DNA of 64,000 nt from an uncultured Campylobacter sp. (GCF_938030145.1 NZ_CALHGM010000009.1:62001-126000), one strand, 5' to 3'; positions 8,534-17,683 are shown, counted from the stretch's first letter. A program made the numbers and translations. The notes: generated by a model not told the origin, from the sequence alone.

Positions 8534-9082
8534 ATGAAAAAATTTTTAATCGGCGTATTTGCGCTATTTTTTGTCGCCTGCTCGCAAACTAGCAGCGTCA
8601 TCAGCCTAAATCCGTATCTTTCTAAGGCCGATCAGACCGTAAGCGGCAAGTCGGTAAATATCAACGCGATCAACGATCAGCGCGAAAATCAGATGGTAAT
8701 CGCCGTTATAAACGACAACGACGGCAAACTCGTCGATGAGGTGCTTTTAAAAAATAATCTCTCGGCGTGGTTCGACAAGGCTTTGCGCGCGGAGCTTGAG
8801 GCTCGCGGCGTAAGGATCGATCCGGCAAGCCCGAATATCGTAACCGTAAATATTAGAAGCATCTCGGCGGCGATCAACGGCTACTCGAAGGAAAATATGA
8901 GCGCAAGAGGCGAGGTTGCGATTTCTATCGTGCAGGGCAACAAAACTACGACCAAGCGCGTTTCGCAGGATCAGAGCCAATTTACCGCGCTTCGTACGGC
9001 TAGATCGCTTAATCCTTTTGTGCAAAGCTTACTTGGCGACATCGTCAAAAAATCCGCCGATCAAATCATCTTGACGCTTTAG
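8534..9082 (+). CDS. YajG-family outer-membrane lipoprotein
   Basis: 182 residues from the ATG at 8534, chosen because AAAAAGGA precedes it and it begins a proper lipoprotein signal (MKKFLIGVFALFFVAC, lipobox FVAC, Cys16). The mature part has the YajG pattern: a VSINAINDQR strand, a long amphipathic LSAWFDKALRAELEARGV helix, then a VNIRSISAAINGYSKENMSARGEVAISI beta segment. YajG proteins are envelope lipoproteins of unknown biochemical function; in E. coli the gene lies next to ampG. Here the next gene, a ComF-type phosphoribosyltransferase, starts on the base after the stop codon, so the two are co-transcribed. Confidence 0.82.
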   Translation: MKKFLIGVFALFFVACSQTSSVISLNPYLSKADQTVSGKSVNINAINDQRENQMVIAVINDNDGKLVDEVLLKNNLSAWFDKALRAELEARGVRIDPASPNIVTVNIRSISAAINGYSKENMSARGEVAISIVQGNKTTTKRVSQDQSQFTALRTARSLNPFVQSLLGDIVKKSADQIILTL

Positions 9083-9703
9083 ATGCGCTGCGTAAATTGC
9101 GGCGCGTTTAGCCTGCGCACGATCTGCGCCGCCTGCGCCGCAAATTTAGCCGAATGCCGCCTAGGCATGCGGCAGGTGGAGGGCTTTAGCGTATTTTACT
9201 ACTACGGCTACTCCGAAATTCGAGAGCTTATACTTTCTAAACATCACGAATACGGCGCTGCGGTGCTTGCGCGCATAGCCTCTTTAAGCTTAGCGAAATT
9301 CCCGCTTGATCTGCGGCGCGAAATTTCTACAAATCCGCAAAATTACGAAGCGTTTAAAACAACGGACGGAATTTTTAAATTTAATGCCGTACCGCTGGAT
9401 GATGACGCTCGCAGCGGCTATTCACATACGGCGATCCTAGCTCGCGCGCTAAAAAGCGAGCTAATTGAGCCAAAATTTCACTGCCTGCGCGCGCAAAACC
9501 GCGTCAAATACACCGGGCAGAGTTTGGAATTTCGCCTAAAGCACAAGCGAAATTTTAAAATTTTAACCCCGCCGCAATTCCCCGTGATCCTGGTAGATGA
9601 CATCATCACCTCAGGCCTTAGTATGCTGCAAGCGCGCGAGAGCTTGATCGATGGCGGCTTTATGCCAGTGTGCGGCTTGGTTTTAGCTAATGCAAAAGAA
9701 TAA
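9083..9703 (+). CDS. ComF-family phosphoribosyltransferase-like protein
   Basis: A 206-residue protein. The N-terminal CVNCGAFSLRTICAAC zinc-ribbon-like Cys pairs and the C-terminal PRPP-binding loop VILVDDIITSGLSM are the two hallmarks of the ComF/GntX family. In naturally competent bacteria ComF acts in the cytoplasm on incoming single-stranded DNA; Campylobacter species are commonly transformable. The ATG abuts the stop of the upstream lipoprotein gene with no separate ribosome binding site, implying coupling. The middle (about residues 60-130) is more divergent than in longer ComF proteins, and the overall length is slightly short. Confidence 0.85.
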   Translation: MRCVNCGAFSLRTICAACAANLAECRLGMRQVEGFSVFYYYGYSEIRELILSKHHEYGAAVLARIASLSLAKFPLDLRREISTNPQNYEAFKTTDGIFKFNAVPLDDDARSGYSHTAILARALKSELIEPKFHCLRAQNRVKYTGQSLEFRLKHKRNFKILTPPQFPVILVDDIITSGLSMLQARESLIDGGFMPVCGLVLANAKE

Positions 9704-9708
9704 TTCGC

Positions 9709-9714
9709 TATAAT
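9709..9714 (+). promoter_or_regulatory. gyrA promoter -10
   Basis: A perfect TATAAT at 9709-9714 lies 27 bases before the gyrA ATG, within the short gap after the ComF gene. AAAAGGATCTTT provides the ribosome binding site. Confidence 0.65.
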
Positions 9715-9741
9715 CGCTCGTTAAATTTTAAAAGGATCTTT

Positions 9742-12486
9742 ATGCAAGAAAGTATTTTTGAAAATCAAGAGATCATCGATATCGATGTCGAGGAATCGAT
9801 CAAGACGAGCTATCTTGATTACTCGATGAGCGTTATCATCGGTCGCGCGCTACCCGACGCCAGAGACGGCCTAAAGCCGGTGCATAGGCGAATTTTATAC
9901 GCGATGAACGATCTTGGCGTGGGCTCTCGCCAGCCATACAAAAAATCCGCCCGTATCGTAGGCGACGTCATCGGTAAATACCATCCGCACGGCGATACCG
10001 CCGTTTACGATGCGCTCGTGCGAATGGCACAGAGCTTTTCGATGAGAATTCCTTCCGTCGACGGTCAAGGTAACTTCGGATCGATCGACGGCGACGGAGC
10101 GGCGGCGATGAGGTATACCGAAGCGCGTATGACGCCGCTAGCCGAGGAGCTTTTAAAAGACCTGGATAAAGAGACGGTCGATTTTGTACCGAACTACGAT
10201 GAGAGCCTAAACGAGCCCGATGTATTGCCTGCGCGCGTGCCGAATTTGCTGCTTAACGGCTCAAGCGGAATCGCCGTTGGAATGGCGACGAATATCCCGC
10301 CACATAGCCTAGATGAGCTTGTGGGCGGTCTTTTGATACTGCTTGAGAATAAAAACGCAAGCCTAGAGGAGATTATGGGCGAGATCAAGGGTCCCGATTT
10401 TCCAACCGGCGGCATAATCTACGGCAAAAAAGGAATCATCGAGGCGTATAAAACGGGCAGAGGGCGCGTTAAAATTCGCGCTAAAACCCATATCGAAAAA
10501 AAGGCTAGTAAAGACGTCATCGTAATCGACGAGCTGCCGTATCAGACCAATAAGGCGCGTCTGATCGAGCAGATCGCAGATCTCGTAAAAGAAAAGCAGA
10601 TCGAAGGCATCTCCGAGGTACGCGACGAGAGCGATCGCGACGGAATTCGCGTAGTAATCGAGCTTAAGCGCGACGCGATGAGCGAGATCGTGCTGAATAA
10701 TCTATTTAAGCAAACCACGATGGAGGCGACCTTCGGCGTGATAATGCTCGCAATCGACGGCAAGGAGCCGAAGATTTTCACGCTGATAGAACTTTTGAAG
10801 CTGTTTTTGAACCACAGAAAAACCGTCATCATCCGCCGCACAATTTTTGAGCTTCAAAAAGCGCGCGCTAGAGCGCATATCTTAGAGGGCTTAAAGATCG
10901 CGTTAGATAATATTGACGAAGTGATTGACGTGATTAGAAATTCCGCCGACACCAACGTCGCGCGTGAAAATTTAATGAGCAGATTCGGCCTTAGCGAGGC
11001 GCAATCAGGCGCGATTTTAGATATGAGGCTAAGCCGCTTAACGGGACTTGAGCGCGAAAAGATCGAGGAGGAGCTAAAAGAAATTTTAGCCGAGATAAAG
11101 CGGCTTGATGCGATCCTAAAGAGCGAGGAGCTGATTGAGGGGATCATCAAAGACGAGCTTTTGGAGATCAAGGATAAATTTAAATGTCCGCGCATCACCG
11201 AAATCGTCGATGACTACGAGGATATCGACATCGAAGATTTAATCGCGAATGAAAATATGGTCGTTACGATCACTCATCGCGGCTACATTAAGCGCGTGCC
11301 TAGCAAGACTTACGAAAAGCAAAAGCGCGGCGGCAAGGGGCGCGTGGCGGTCACGACGTACGACGATGACTTCATCGAGAGCTTTTTTACGTCCAACACC
11401 CACGATACGCTTATGTTTATCACCGACCGCGGGCAGCTTTACTGGCTCAAGGTCTATAAAATCCCGGAGGGCTCGCGCACCGCAAAGGGCAAGGCGGTAG
11501 TAAATTTAATCCAGCTCGGCGCGGATGAAAAGATCATGGCGATCATCCCTACGAGCGATTTTGATCCGAGCAAGTCGCTCGTATTTTTCACTCGCAACGG
11601 TATAGTAAAACGCACGAATTTAAGCGAGTTTAAAAATATCCGCTCGCTCGGTATCCGCGCTATCAGCCTAGATGAGGACGATACGCTAGTAACCGCTCTC
11701 ATCGCTCCAAACAGCGCCGAGGAGATGCAAAACTACAAAGGAGGCGCTCTAAGCGGCGACGATCTGGACGGTGGCGAGGCTGAGGAAGCCTTAGAGCAGA
11801 CCGAGCAGGATATTTTAGAAGGAAGCGAGAATGAAATTTTAGATGAAATTTCGCAAGACGAGGGCGCGCAAGAGGGCGAGCCGCAAAGCGCCAACGAAAA
11901 TATGCTCTTCATCGCTACGAAAAAGGGAATGTGCCTTAAATTTAATCTAAATAAAATTCGCCAGATGGGGCGCATCGCTCGCGGCGTAAAGGGGATTAAA
12001 TTTAAAGAAAAAGGCGATGAAGTCATCGGCGCCGCGTTTATTTTAAGCGATATGCAAGAAATTTTAAGCGTGAGCCAAAAGGGTATCGGCAAGCGCACGA
12101 CTGCGAGCGAGTATCGCCTCACAAACCGCGGCGGCAAGGGCGTCATCTGCATGAAACTCACCAACCGCACGGGCGAGCTCATCGGCGTTGTGATGGTTGA
12201 TGAGGAGATGGATCTCATGGCGTTAACCACCAGTGGCAAGATGATCCGCGTCGATATGCAAAGCATCCGTAAAGCGGGCCGCAACACCAGCGGCGTCATC
12301 GTCGTAAATGTCGAGGGCGACGACGTCGTGAGCATCGCGACCTGCCCGAAAGCCGAGGAGAGCGACGAGGTCGAAGCGGACGAGCTTGCGCAGGATGAAA
12401 ATTTATTAAATTCAAATTTGGATAGTAAAGATTCGCAGAGCGACGGCCCTAGCGATGAAATTTTAAAAGGAGGAGAGGATGAGTAG
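9742..12486 (+). CDS. gyrA: DNA gyrase subunit A
   Basis: 914 residues, longer than the 860 or so of typical Campylobacter GyrA. The catalytic region has MRYTEARM with the DNA-linking tyrosine near residue 125. The quinolone-resistance region reads HPHGDTAVYDALVRM with Thr86 and Asp90, the unmutated state at the two positions most often changed in resistant Campylobacter. The GyrA box is QKRGGKG near residue 528, opening the DNA-wrapping C-terminal propeller. Between propeller blades an acidic insertion of about 60 residues (roughly 655-720, many Glu/Asp/Gly/Ser) is unusual, and the C-terminus has a second acidic Asp/Ser tail. The stop codon overlaps the start of asd by eight bases. Confidence 0.97.
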   Translation: MQESIFENQEIIDIDVEESIKTSYLDYSMSVIIGRALPDARDGLKPVHRRILYAMNDLGVGSRQPYKKSARIVGDVIGKYHPHGDTAVYDALVRMAQSFSMRIPSVDGQGNFGSIDGDGAAAMRYTEARMTPLAEELLKDLDKETVDFVPNYDESLNEPDVLPARVPNLLLNGSSGIAVGMATNIPPHSLDELVGGLLILLENKNASLEEIMGEIKGPDFPTGGIIYGKKGIIEAYKTGRGRVKIRAKTHIEKKASKDVIVIDELPYQTNKARLIEQIADLVKEKQIEGISEVRDESDRDGIRVVIELKRDAMSEIVLNNLFKQTTMEATFGVIMLAIDGKEPKIFTLIELLKLFLNHRKTVIIRRTIFELQKARARAHILEGLKIALDNIDEVIDVIRNSADTNVARENLMSRFGLSEAQSGAILDMRLSRLTGLEREKIEEELKEILAEIKRLDAILKSEELIEGIIKDELLEIKDKFKCPRITEIVDDYEDIDIEDLIANENMVVTITHRGYIKRVPSKTYEKQKRGGKGRVAVTTYDDDFIESFFTSNTHDTLMFITDRGQLYWLKVYKIPEGSRTAKGKAVVNLIQLGADEKIMAIIPTSDFDPSKSLVFFTRNGIVKRTNLSEFKNIRSLGIRAISLDEDDTLVTALIAPNSAEEMQNYKGGALSGDDLDGGEAEEALEQTEQDILEGSENEILDEISQDEGAQEGEPQSANENMLFIATKKGMCLKFNLNKIRQMGRIARGVKGIKFKEKGDEVIGAAFILSDMQEILSVSQKGIGKRTTASEYRLTNRGGKGVICMKLTNRTGELIGVVMVDEEMDLMALTTSGKMIRVDMQSIRKAGRNTSGVIVVNVEGDDVVSIATCPKAEESDEVEADELAQDENLLNSNLDSKDSQSDGPSDEILKGGEDE

Positions 12487-13510
12487 TTACAATATCGCCA
12501 TCGTAGGTGCTACCGGCGCCGTAGGCGAGGAGATTTTGCGCGTCTTAGACGAGATGAACTTCCCCGTAAAGGACATACTGCCGCTTGCAAGCGCAAAGAG
12601 CGCGGGCGAGAAGGTGGAATTCCGCGGTAAAGAATACGTCGTGAAGGAGCTTACCGACAGCACCTTCGACGAAAACGAGATCGACATTGCGTTTTTTAGC
12701 GCGGGCGGCTCCATTTCGGCGCATTACGTGCCTTTTGCTGCGGCAAGCGGCGCGGTGGTGATCGACAACACTAGTCACTTTCGCATGCAAGAAAATGTCC
12801 CGCTCGTAGTGCCCGAGTGTAATCCTCAGGATATAAAGCTATGGGAAGAGACAGGCATCATCGCCAATCCGAACTGCTCAACTATCCAGATGGTTCAAAT
12901 TCTTAAGCCGCTTGATGACGCGTTTGATATCGAGCGCGTGGACGTAAGCACCTATCAAGCGACGAGCGGCGCAGGTAAAGAGGGTATGAGCGAGCTTGTA
13001 GAGCAGTTGCAGCAGTTTTTCGCTTTTAAGCTTGATGAGTGTGAGCCGAAGGTTTTCCCGCATCAGATCGCGATGAATGTCATCCCACACATCGACGTAT
13101 TTTTGGACAATGACTACACCAAAGAAGAGATGAAGATGGTGAACGAAACGCAGAAAATTTTGCATAAAAACTTCGCCGTTTCGGCTACCTGCGTGCGCGT
13201 GCCGGTACTTCGCAGCCACAGCGAGGCGATCACGATAAAATTTAAAAAGGATTTCGAGATTAGCCGCGTGCGTGAAATTTTAAGAAACGCGCCTAGCATC
13301 GTGCTTGCAGACGATCCGAGCAAAAACGAGTACCCGATGCCGCTACTTTCGAGCGACACGAACGAAACCTACGTCGGCAGGCTCCGCAGGGACAATTTCG
13401 ACGATAAAATTCTGCATCTTTGGTGCAGCGCAGATCAGATCCGCGTCGGAGCGGCTACAAACGCCGTGCGCATCGCGCTTCGCTGGATCGATATGCAGCA
13501 AGACAGATAG
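12479..13510 (+). CDS. asd: Aspartate-semialdehyde dehydrogenase
   Basis: A 343-residue protein. It makes L-aspartate 4-semialdehyde from aspartyl phosphate with NADPH, the branch point to lysine/diaminopimelate, threonine and methionine. The N-terminal GATGAVGEEILRVL is the NADP-binding loop, NPNCSTIQMV holds the catalytic cysteine, and HIDVFL and RVPVLRSHSEA match the substrate domain. Length is normal. It starts inside the end of gyrA (ATG at 12479 within GATGAGTAG) with GGAGAGG just upstream, so it is transcribed and probably translated in coupling with gyrA. A perfect 12-base hairpin lies 125 bases downstream. Confidence 0.97.
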   Translation: MSSYNIAIVGATGAVGEEILRVLDEMNFPVKDILPLASAKSAGEKVEFRGKEYVVKELTDSTFDENEIDIAFFSAGGSISAHYVPFAAASGAVVIDNTSHFRMQENVPLVVPECNPQDIKLWEETGIIANPNCSTIQMVQILKPLDDAFDIERVDVSTYQATSGAGKEGMSELVEQLQQFFAFKLDECEPKVFPHQIAMNVIPHIDVFLDNDYTKEEMKMVNETQKILHKNFAVSATCVRVPVLRSHSEAITIKFKKDFEISRVREILRNAPSIVLADDPSKNEYPMPLLSSDTNETYVGRLRRDNFDDKILHLWCSADQIRVGAATNAVRIALRWIDMQQDR

Positions 13511-13816
13511 GATAAATTTAGCAGAGTTGCCGAGCCTTTGTGCGCGGATACGGTCGCGTGCGTGATTTCGGCGCCGAAGACCGGCGAATAAAATTTGCAA
13601 ATCAGCCTAGTTAAAAATTTAATGCCGCGAGCTGAAATTTTGCGCCTTTAACCTGGCGCAAAATTTTAAAGACTCAAACGGGCGCGATCAAAAGAGATAA
13701 ATTTACGCGATTGTAAACGAGCGTAAATTTAAACGAACGCTTCGGCATGGAGTGGTTTTTAAATTTATACGTTCGTTTGTGGAGCGGCTAATCCCAAATT
13801 AAAATTTAAGGAAGAA
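13511..13816. other. Gene-free spacer with hairpins
   Basis: 306 bases between asd and the YqhA gene. It holds the asd terminator hairpin and, further on, a shorter inverted pair AAACGAACG/CGTTCGTTT (about 13728 and 13769). No convincing ORF. Confidence 0.6.
13635..13667 (+). terminator. Perfect 12-base hairpin after asd
   Basis: AAATTTTGCGCC at 13635-13646 pairs with GGCGCAAAATTT at 13655-13666 over an eight-base loop (TTTAACCT). The only T-run lies in the 3' arm, so it may work in both directions or serve as an RNA-stabilising hairpin. Confidence 0.55.
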
Positions 13817-14308
13817 ATGAAAGCTATATTTGAGAAATTTTTACTTTGCAGCAAATTTTTAACCCTCCTGCCGGTACTTTTTTGCATCGCGGCAGGCGCG
13901 GCGATATTTGTGGTGGCAAGCTACGAAATCTGCTCGGCGCTCTATAAAATCGTAGAATTTTTTCTAGCTCCGCAGAGCGAGCGAGCGTTTTACGTCGATA
14001 TTTTAAGCGAGATAATAACGGCGATCGATCTGTATCTGGTCGCTATAGTGCTGCTAATCTTCGTATTTGGAATTTATGAGCTGTTTATCGACGAGTTTGT
14101 GGATCTGAATTTGCAAGTTTTAAAGATCGCCTCGCTGGATGAGCTGAAGCACAAACTCGGCAGCGTCATCATAATGGTGCTCGTAGTGGATTTTTTCAAG
14201 AGAATTTTGCACACCGATTTTACTACCCCTTTGGATATGCTTTTGCTCGCAGGGGCTATCTTTGCGGTTTGTTTGGCTTTGTATATTTTGAGTAAATTTA
14301 AAGGATAA
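13817..14308 (+). CDS. YqhA-family (UPF0114) membrane protein
   Basis: A 163-residue protein. Helices at about 15-40, 62-88, 110-128 and 137-158, with the conserved YELFIDEFVD segment after the second helix and LKHKLGSVIIMVLVVDFFKRIL, place it in the UPF0114/YqhA family. Function is unknown; an integral inner-membrane protein is certain. AAGGAAGAA precedes the ATG. It lies two bases before hemE, so the two form an operon, though no functional link between YqhA and haem synthesis is known. Confidence 0.85.
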   Translation: MKAIFEKFLLCSKFLTLLPVLFCIAAGAAIFVVASYEICSALYKIVEFFLAPQSERAFYVDILSEIITAIDLYLVAIVLLIFVFGIYELFIDEFVDLNLQVLKIASLDELKHKLGSVIIMVLVVDFFKRILHTDFTTPLDMLLLAGAIFAVCLALYILSKFKG

Positions 14309-14310
14309 AA

Positions 14311-15357
14311 ATGGTTTTCATCGACGCATGCTTCGGCAAAGAGACCCCATACACGCCCATTTGGATGATGCGCCAGGCTGGGCGCTACCTGCCGCAATAC
14401 ATGGCGGTGCGCGAGAGGGCGGGCGATTTTTTGAGCCTGTGCCGCGACTATCGCGCCGCTAGCGAGGTGACGATCCAGCCCGTGGAGATTTTGGGCGTCG
14501 ATGCGGCGATTTTATTTAGCGATATTTTGGTCGTGCCGATGCAGATGGGGATGGATCTGCGCTTCGAAGCGGGCGAAGGGCCGCGCTTTAGCAATCCGAT
14601 CCGCTCTCAGGGCGATTTGGCGCGCCTTGATCCACAAAAGGCCGCGGCGGGGCTCGGATACGTTTATGATACGATCTCGCTTACACGCTCGCGCCTTGCC
14701 GCGGATAAAGCGCTTATTGGCTTTTGCGGCGCGCCGTGGACGATCGCTACCTATATGATCGAGGGCGGCGGCAGTAAAAATTACGCCGTTTGCAAAAGGA
14801 TGCTCTACGAAAATCCGCAGCTTTTGCATGAAATTTTGCGCCTCGTTACGGAGGCGACGAAGCTTTATCTAGCGCGCCAGATCGGCTCGGGCGTTGATGC
14901 GGTGCAGATCTTTGACAGCTGGGCGGGCGCGCTGGAGCCGAGCGCGTACGAGGAGTTCGGCTGGCGATACATCTTGGAAATCACGGAATTTTTAAAGGCG
15001 AAATTCCCGCATATCCCGCTCATCGTCTTTGCCAAGGGCACGGGCGCACAGATGTCGCGGCTGAGCCGTATCGCGGCGCGGCGCGGCGCGGCGAGCTTTG
15101 ACGTATGGGGCGTGGATTGGAGCACTCCTATGGGGCTTGCGCGCGAGCAGCTCGGGGGCAAATTTGCGCTTCAGGGCAACCTGGAGCCGATGCGGCTATA
15201 CGATCGCGGCGCGATAGAATCGGGCGTGCGCGAGATTTTAGCGGCGATGAAGGGCGCTGCGCATATCTTTAATCTAGGCCATGGAATTTTGCCCGACGTG
15301 AGCGTGCAAAACGCCAAATATCTAGTGGATCTGGTGCATGAGCTAAGCGCACGCTAA
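14311..15357 (+). CDS. hemE: Uroporphyrinogen decarboxylase
   Basis: 348 residues, normal length. It catalyses the four decarboxylations of uroporphyrinogen III to coproporphyrinogen III. The diagnostic PIWMMRQAGRYLPQY lies at 11-25, with the catalytic Asp in AAILFSDILVVP and the conserved GFCGAPWTIATYMIEG and FNLGHGILPD segments all present. It supplies haem for the bc1 complex and cytochromes elsewhere in the window. Starts three bases after the YqhA-family stop codon. Confidence 0.97.
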   Translation: MVFIDACFGKETPYTPIWMMRQAGRYLPQYMAVRERAGDFLSLCRDYRAASEVTIQPVEILGVDAAILFSDILVVPMQMGMDLRFEAGEGPRFSNPIRSQGDLARLDPQKAAAGLGYVYDTISLTRSRLAADKALIGFCGAPWTIATYMIEGGGSKNYAVCKRMLYENPQLLHEILRLVTEATKLYLARQIGSGVDAVQIFDSWAGALEPSAYEEFGWRYILEITEFLKAKFPHIPLIVFAKGTGAQMSRLSRIAARRGAASFDVWGVDWSTPMGLAREQLGGKFALQGNLEPMRLYDRGAIESGVREILAAMKGAAHIFNLGHGILPDVSVQNAKYLVDLVHELSAR

Positions 15358-15908
15358 AATCAGACTTTGCGATAGCCTGTTTGCAGCGCGCCGTTGTGAA
15401 ATTTCATAGAGCCGTAATTTAAAATTTTGCTAGCCCGGGTTGCTTGATTTACTTCCGCACGATTTTTCCGCTGCCCATAAATTTTAAATTTTACACCACT
15501 TTCACGCCGTCAAAACAGCTTGCGGAACGCAAAGTTCTAAATTTTAAAATTCTGCGCCGTTTTGCGCGGCGGTATCGCTAAATTTTAAAATTTAGCCGCA
15601 ATTTGAATTTTATATCGCTTTTACGCCGAGCGAGGCTTAAAATTTTACGCGCTATGTATGCGGCGGCGTAAAAATACCGCGAGCTCGCTAGTTTAAATTT
15701 AGCTCGCGCTTTAAATTTATGGCTCGCACGCCCCAAATTTAAGGATAAATTCAAAGCTCTAAGCTTAAAATTCCGTCCTAGCGGGGCGGAGCGCAGAAGT
15801 GAAATTTCGCATAAAAGCGGCGCCAAATTTCGGCGCTCGGAAGCAAAATTTAAAGCGAAATCTCGCGCCAAAAATGCCGTCATTCGTAAATCAAATCATG
15901 GAGCAAAA
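15358..15908. other. AT-motif spacer containing the upstream part of the radical SAM repeat
   Basis: 551 bases without a credible gene. The first 370 are dense in AAATTTTAAAATT-type palindromes. From about 15728 the DNA copies the region upstream of the radical SAM gene at 4792. Confidence 0.6.
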
Positions 15909-16803
15909 ATGAGATATATTTTCGGACCCGTCGCCTCGCGTAGGTTCGGGCGCAGCCTCGGCATCGATCTGAGCCCGCAGCGCAAGCAGTGCAACTTCAA
16001 CTGCGTCTACTGCGAGCTGGGCGCGGGCAAGCCGGTAAGCTCGATGAGCGAGCCCTGTGAGATCGGCCCGGTCATCGCCGAGCTGAAAACCGCGCTGGCG
16101 ATGCATCCTAACATAGATGTCATCACGATCACGGCAAATGGCGAGCCTACGCTGCATCCGCGCTTTGCAGAGCTCGTGGATGCACTAAAGGCGCTGCATC
16201 TGCCGCAGAAACTGCTCGTTTTGTCAAACGGCTCACTCGTGCGCGAAAACAGCGCGGCGCTAGCGAAGCTTGATATCTGCAAATTTTCGCTAGATAGCGT
16301 GCTTGCAAAAAGCTTTCGCAAGGTAGACGGCCCGCACGCGGGCATTAGTGCAGATGATATCATAAGCGCGATCGCAGATTTTGCGCGTGAGTTTCGCGGC
16401 GAGCTTGATATCGAAATCCTAGTCGTGCGTGGGCTAAACGACACGCAAGAGGATTTTGCGGCGCTGAATGCGGCTCTAGCGCGCATCAACCCGCACCGCG
16501 TAGATATTGGCACTATCGATCGCCCGCCCGCATACCGCGTAGAGGGAGTAAGCGAGGCGCAGCTGCGCTATCTGGCTACTTTCATCGAAAATCAAAACGT
16601 AAATATCATCGCCGCACCCAAATACGCAAGCGAACGGCTGAGCTTTAGCGAGGATGAGATATTGCATACTTTGGCACGTCGTCCGCAGCGCACGAGCGAC
16701 GTGGAAGCGATGTTTGACGAGCCCAGCACGCAGCTTTTAAAGCGGCTTGTGGATGCAGGTAAGGTCGTTTTTGAGGACGGTTTTTACGAGATCGCAAAAG
16801 GCT
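15728..16803 (+). repeat. Direct repeat copy 2: radical SAM gene with its upstream region
   Basis: Partner of 4608-5690. Identity is highest inside the gene; the upstream 170 bases are recognisable with scattered substitutions and short indels. Edges are estimates. Confidence 0.85.
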
Positions 16804-16805
16804 AG
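15909..16805 (+). CDS. Radical SAM protein, COG0731-like (copy 2)
   Basis: 298 residues, identical in length to the copy at 4792, with about 16 substitutions by eye. The CNFNCVYC cluster motif, ITANGEPTLHP strand and C-terminal winged-helix-like segment are unchanged, so both copies look functional. Differences cluster near residues 65-70 (AMHPNID against QSHAGID), 145-150, and at the C-terminus (FEDGFYEIAKG against FRDGYYEIAKK). Many silent changes separate the two genes, so the duplication is not brand new, or has been partly homogenised by gene conversion. The flanking genes give no clue to the substrate. Confidence 0.88.
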   Translation: MRYIFGPVASRRFGRSLGIDLSPQRKQCNFNCVYCELGAGKPVSSMSEPCEIGPVIAELKTALAMHPNIDVITITANGEPTLHPRFAELVDALKALHLPQKLLVLSNGSLVRENSAALAKLDICKFSLDSVLAKSFRKVDGPHAGISADDIISAIADFAREFRGELDIEILVVRGLNDTQEDFAALNAALARINPHRVDIGTIDRPPAYRVEGVSEAQLRYLATFIENQNVNIIAAPKYASERLSFSEDEILHTLARRPQRTSDVEAMFDEPSTQLLKRLVDAGKVVFEDGFYEIAKG

Positions 16806-17042
16806 GGCGTTAAAATTTTAAAAGCTATTTTGCGGCTTGGCAAGGGGGGCTTACATTTAGACCTCGCGTCGCAAAGAGTGCAAAGGGTGTCGCCGCACGC
16901 CGAGCTAGAGAGGCGGTGCAAGGAGGCTAGCGTTAAATTTAGCGCCTAGTTGCGCCGCTGCCGCAAAGATGCTAGCACGCCCGGTTTTAGGAAACGATGC
17001 TGACGCGGCGTGCGTTGGTCTTTAATAGGCTAAGCGGTGCTT

Positions 17043-17110
17043 AAAAGCGCCGTTAAATTATGAAATTTATACACACGGCGCAAAGATACAGACCCCAAAC
17101 GGCGCTTTTT
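17043..17110 (+). other. Long-loop hairpin, possible structured RNA
   Basis: AAAAGCGCCGTT at 17043-17054 pairs perfectly with AACGGCGCTTTT at 17098-17109 over a 43-base loop, and the 3' arm runs into T5 on the plus strand. It could be the terminator of a short transcript or a small structured RNA; nothing else nearby would need a plus-strand terminator except the radical SAM gene 240 bases upstream. Confidence 0.35.
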
Positions 17111-17640
17111 GGGCGCCAGTGGATTATTGAAGTAGGCCGAATGGATGGCAAAAGCGGGTTTGGATCCGCGGGAGATCGCGAAATGTGCGCCTTTAAATTT
17201 AGCCCGCTACCGTGCTTCTTTGAGTTTTCTGCGTTCATTTTGGTGGATTTTTAATCACCCGCGCGTCGAATGCGCGCTTATGCACGATACTTGCGTGCTC
17301 AAATACCTGCGATCGGAAGTGCATAAACGCCGTGAAATTTTATCGCATACTTCGGTTTTTATTTTAGCCTGCAGAATTTGATTGTGCCGAAATTTTGGCG
17401 CGGATCGCGCTAAAAGCTCCGCGCCATAAATCGCCGTGGCCGATAAAATTTAATTCGCGTCGTTTTGTCGCGATAAAATTCTATGGAATTTTTTGAATGC
17501 TGGCTGCAAAATTTCAAGCCGTTACGCGCCTTGAGACGATGCCAAAATTTTAACGCGATAGAATTTCGCGGCAGAATTTTACCCCGCTTAGCGTATCTGC
17601 TAGAGCGAGCTTTGGGCGATAAAATTTAGGGCAGAGCTGC

Positions 17641-17676
17641 GGGCAAAATTTTAAATTCTAAGATGAAATTTTGCCC
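17641..17676 (-). terminator. Hairpin terminator of the tannase-like gene
   Basis: GGGCAAAATTT at 17641-17651 and AAATTTTGCCC at 17666-17676 form an 11-base perfect stem with a 14-base loop, eight bases past the stop codon of the minus-strand gene. Confidence 0.6.
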
Positions 17677-17683
17677 GTTAAGT

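Larger units (their letters stand above)
16806..17683. other. Long gene-poor stretch with one large hairpin
   Basis: 878 bases with no convincing gene. Short frames at 17060-17254 and 17145-17381 have no ribosome binding site or recognisable product. The stretch contains a 12-base perfect inverted pair (17043-17054/17098-17109), a six-G run at 16844-16849, and the terminator of the hydrolase gene at its right end. Confidence 0.55.

Noticed and set aside
11733..12335. 200-codon frame antisense to gyrA
   Set aside because: A shadow of the gyrA codon pattern; Ser-rich composition, no ribosome binding site or recognisable family.
16844..16849. Run of six G as a second contingency tract
   Set aside because: Too short for efficient slippage in Campylobacter and not inside or just before a recognisable gene.
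17060..17381. Two short overlapping frames in the gene-poor stretch, considered as a decayed gene
   Set aside because: No similarity to any family I can name in either frame, and the hairpin at 17043-17110 explains the start of the region better.
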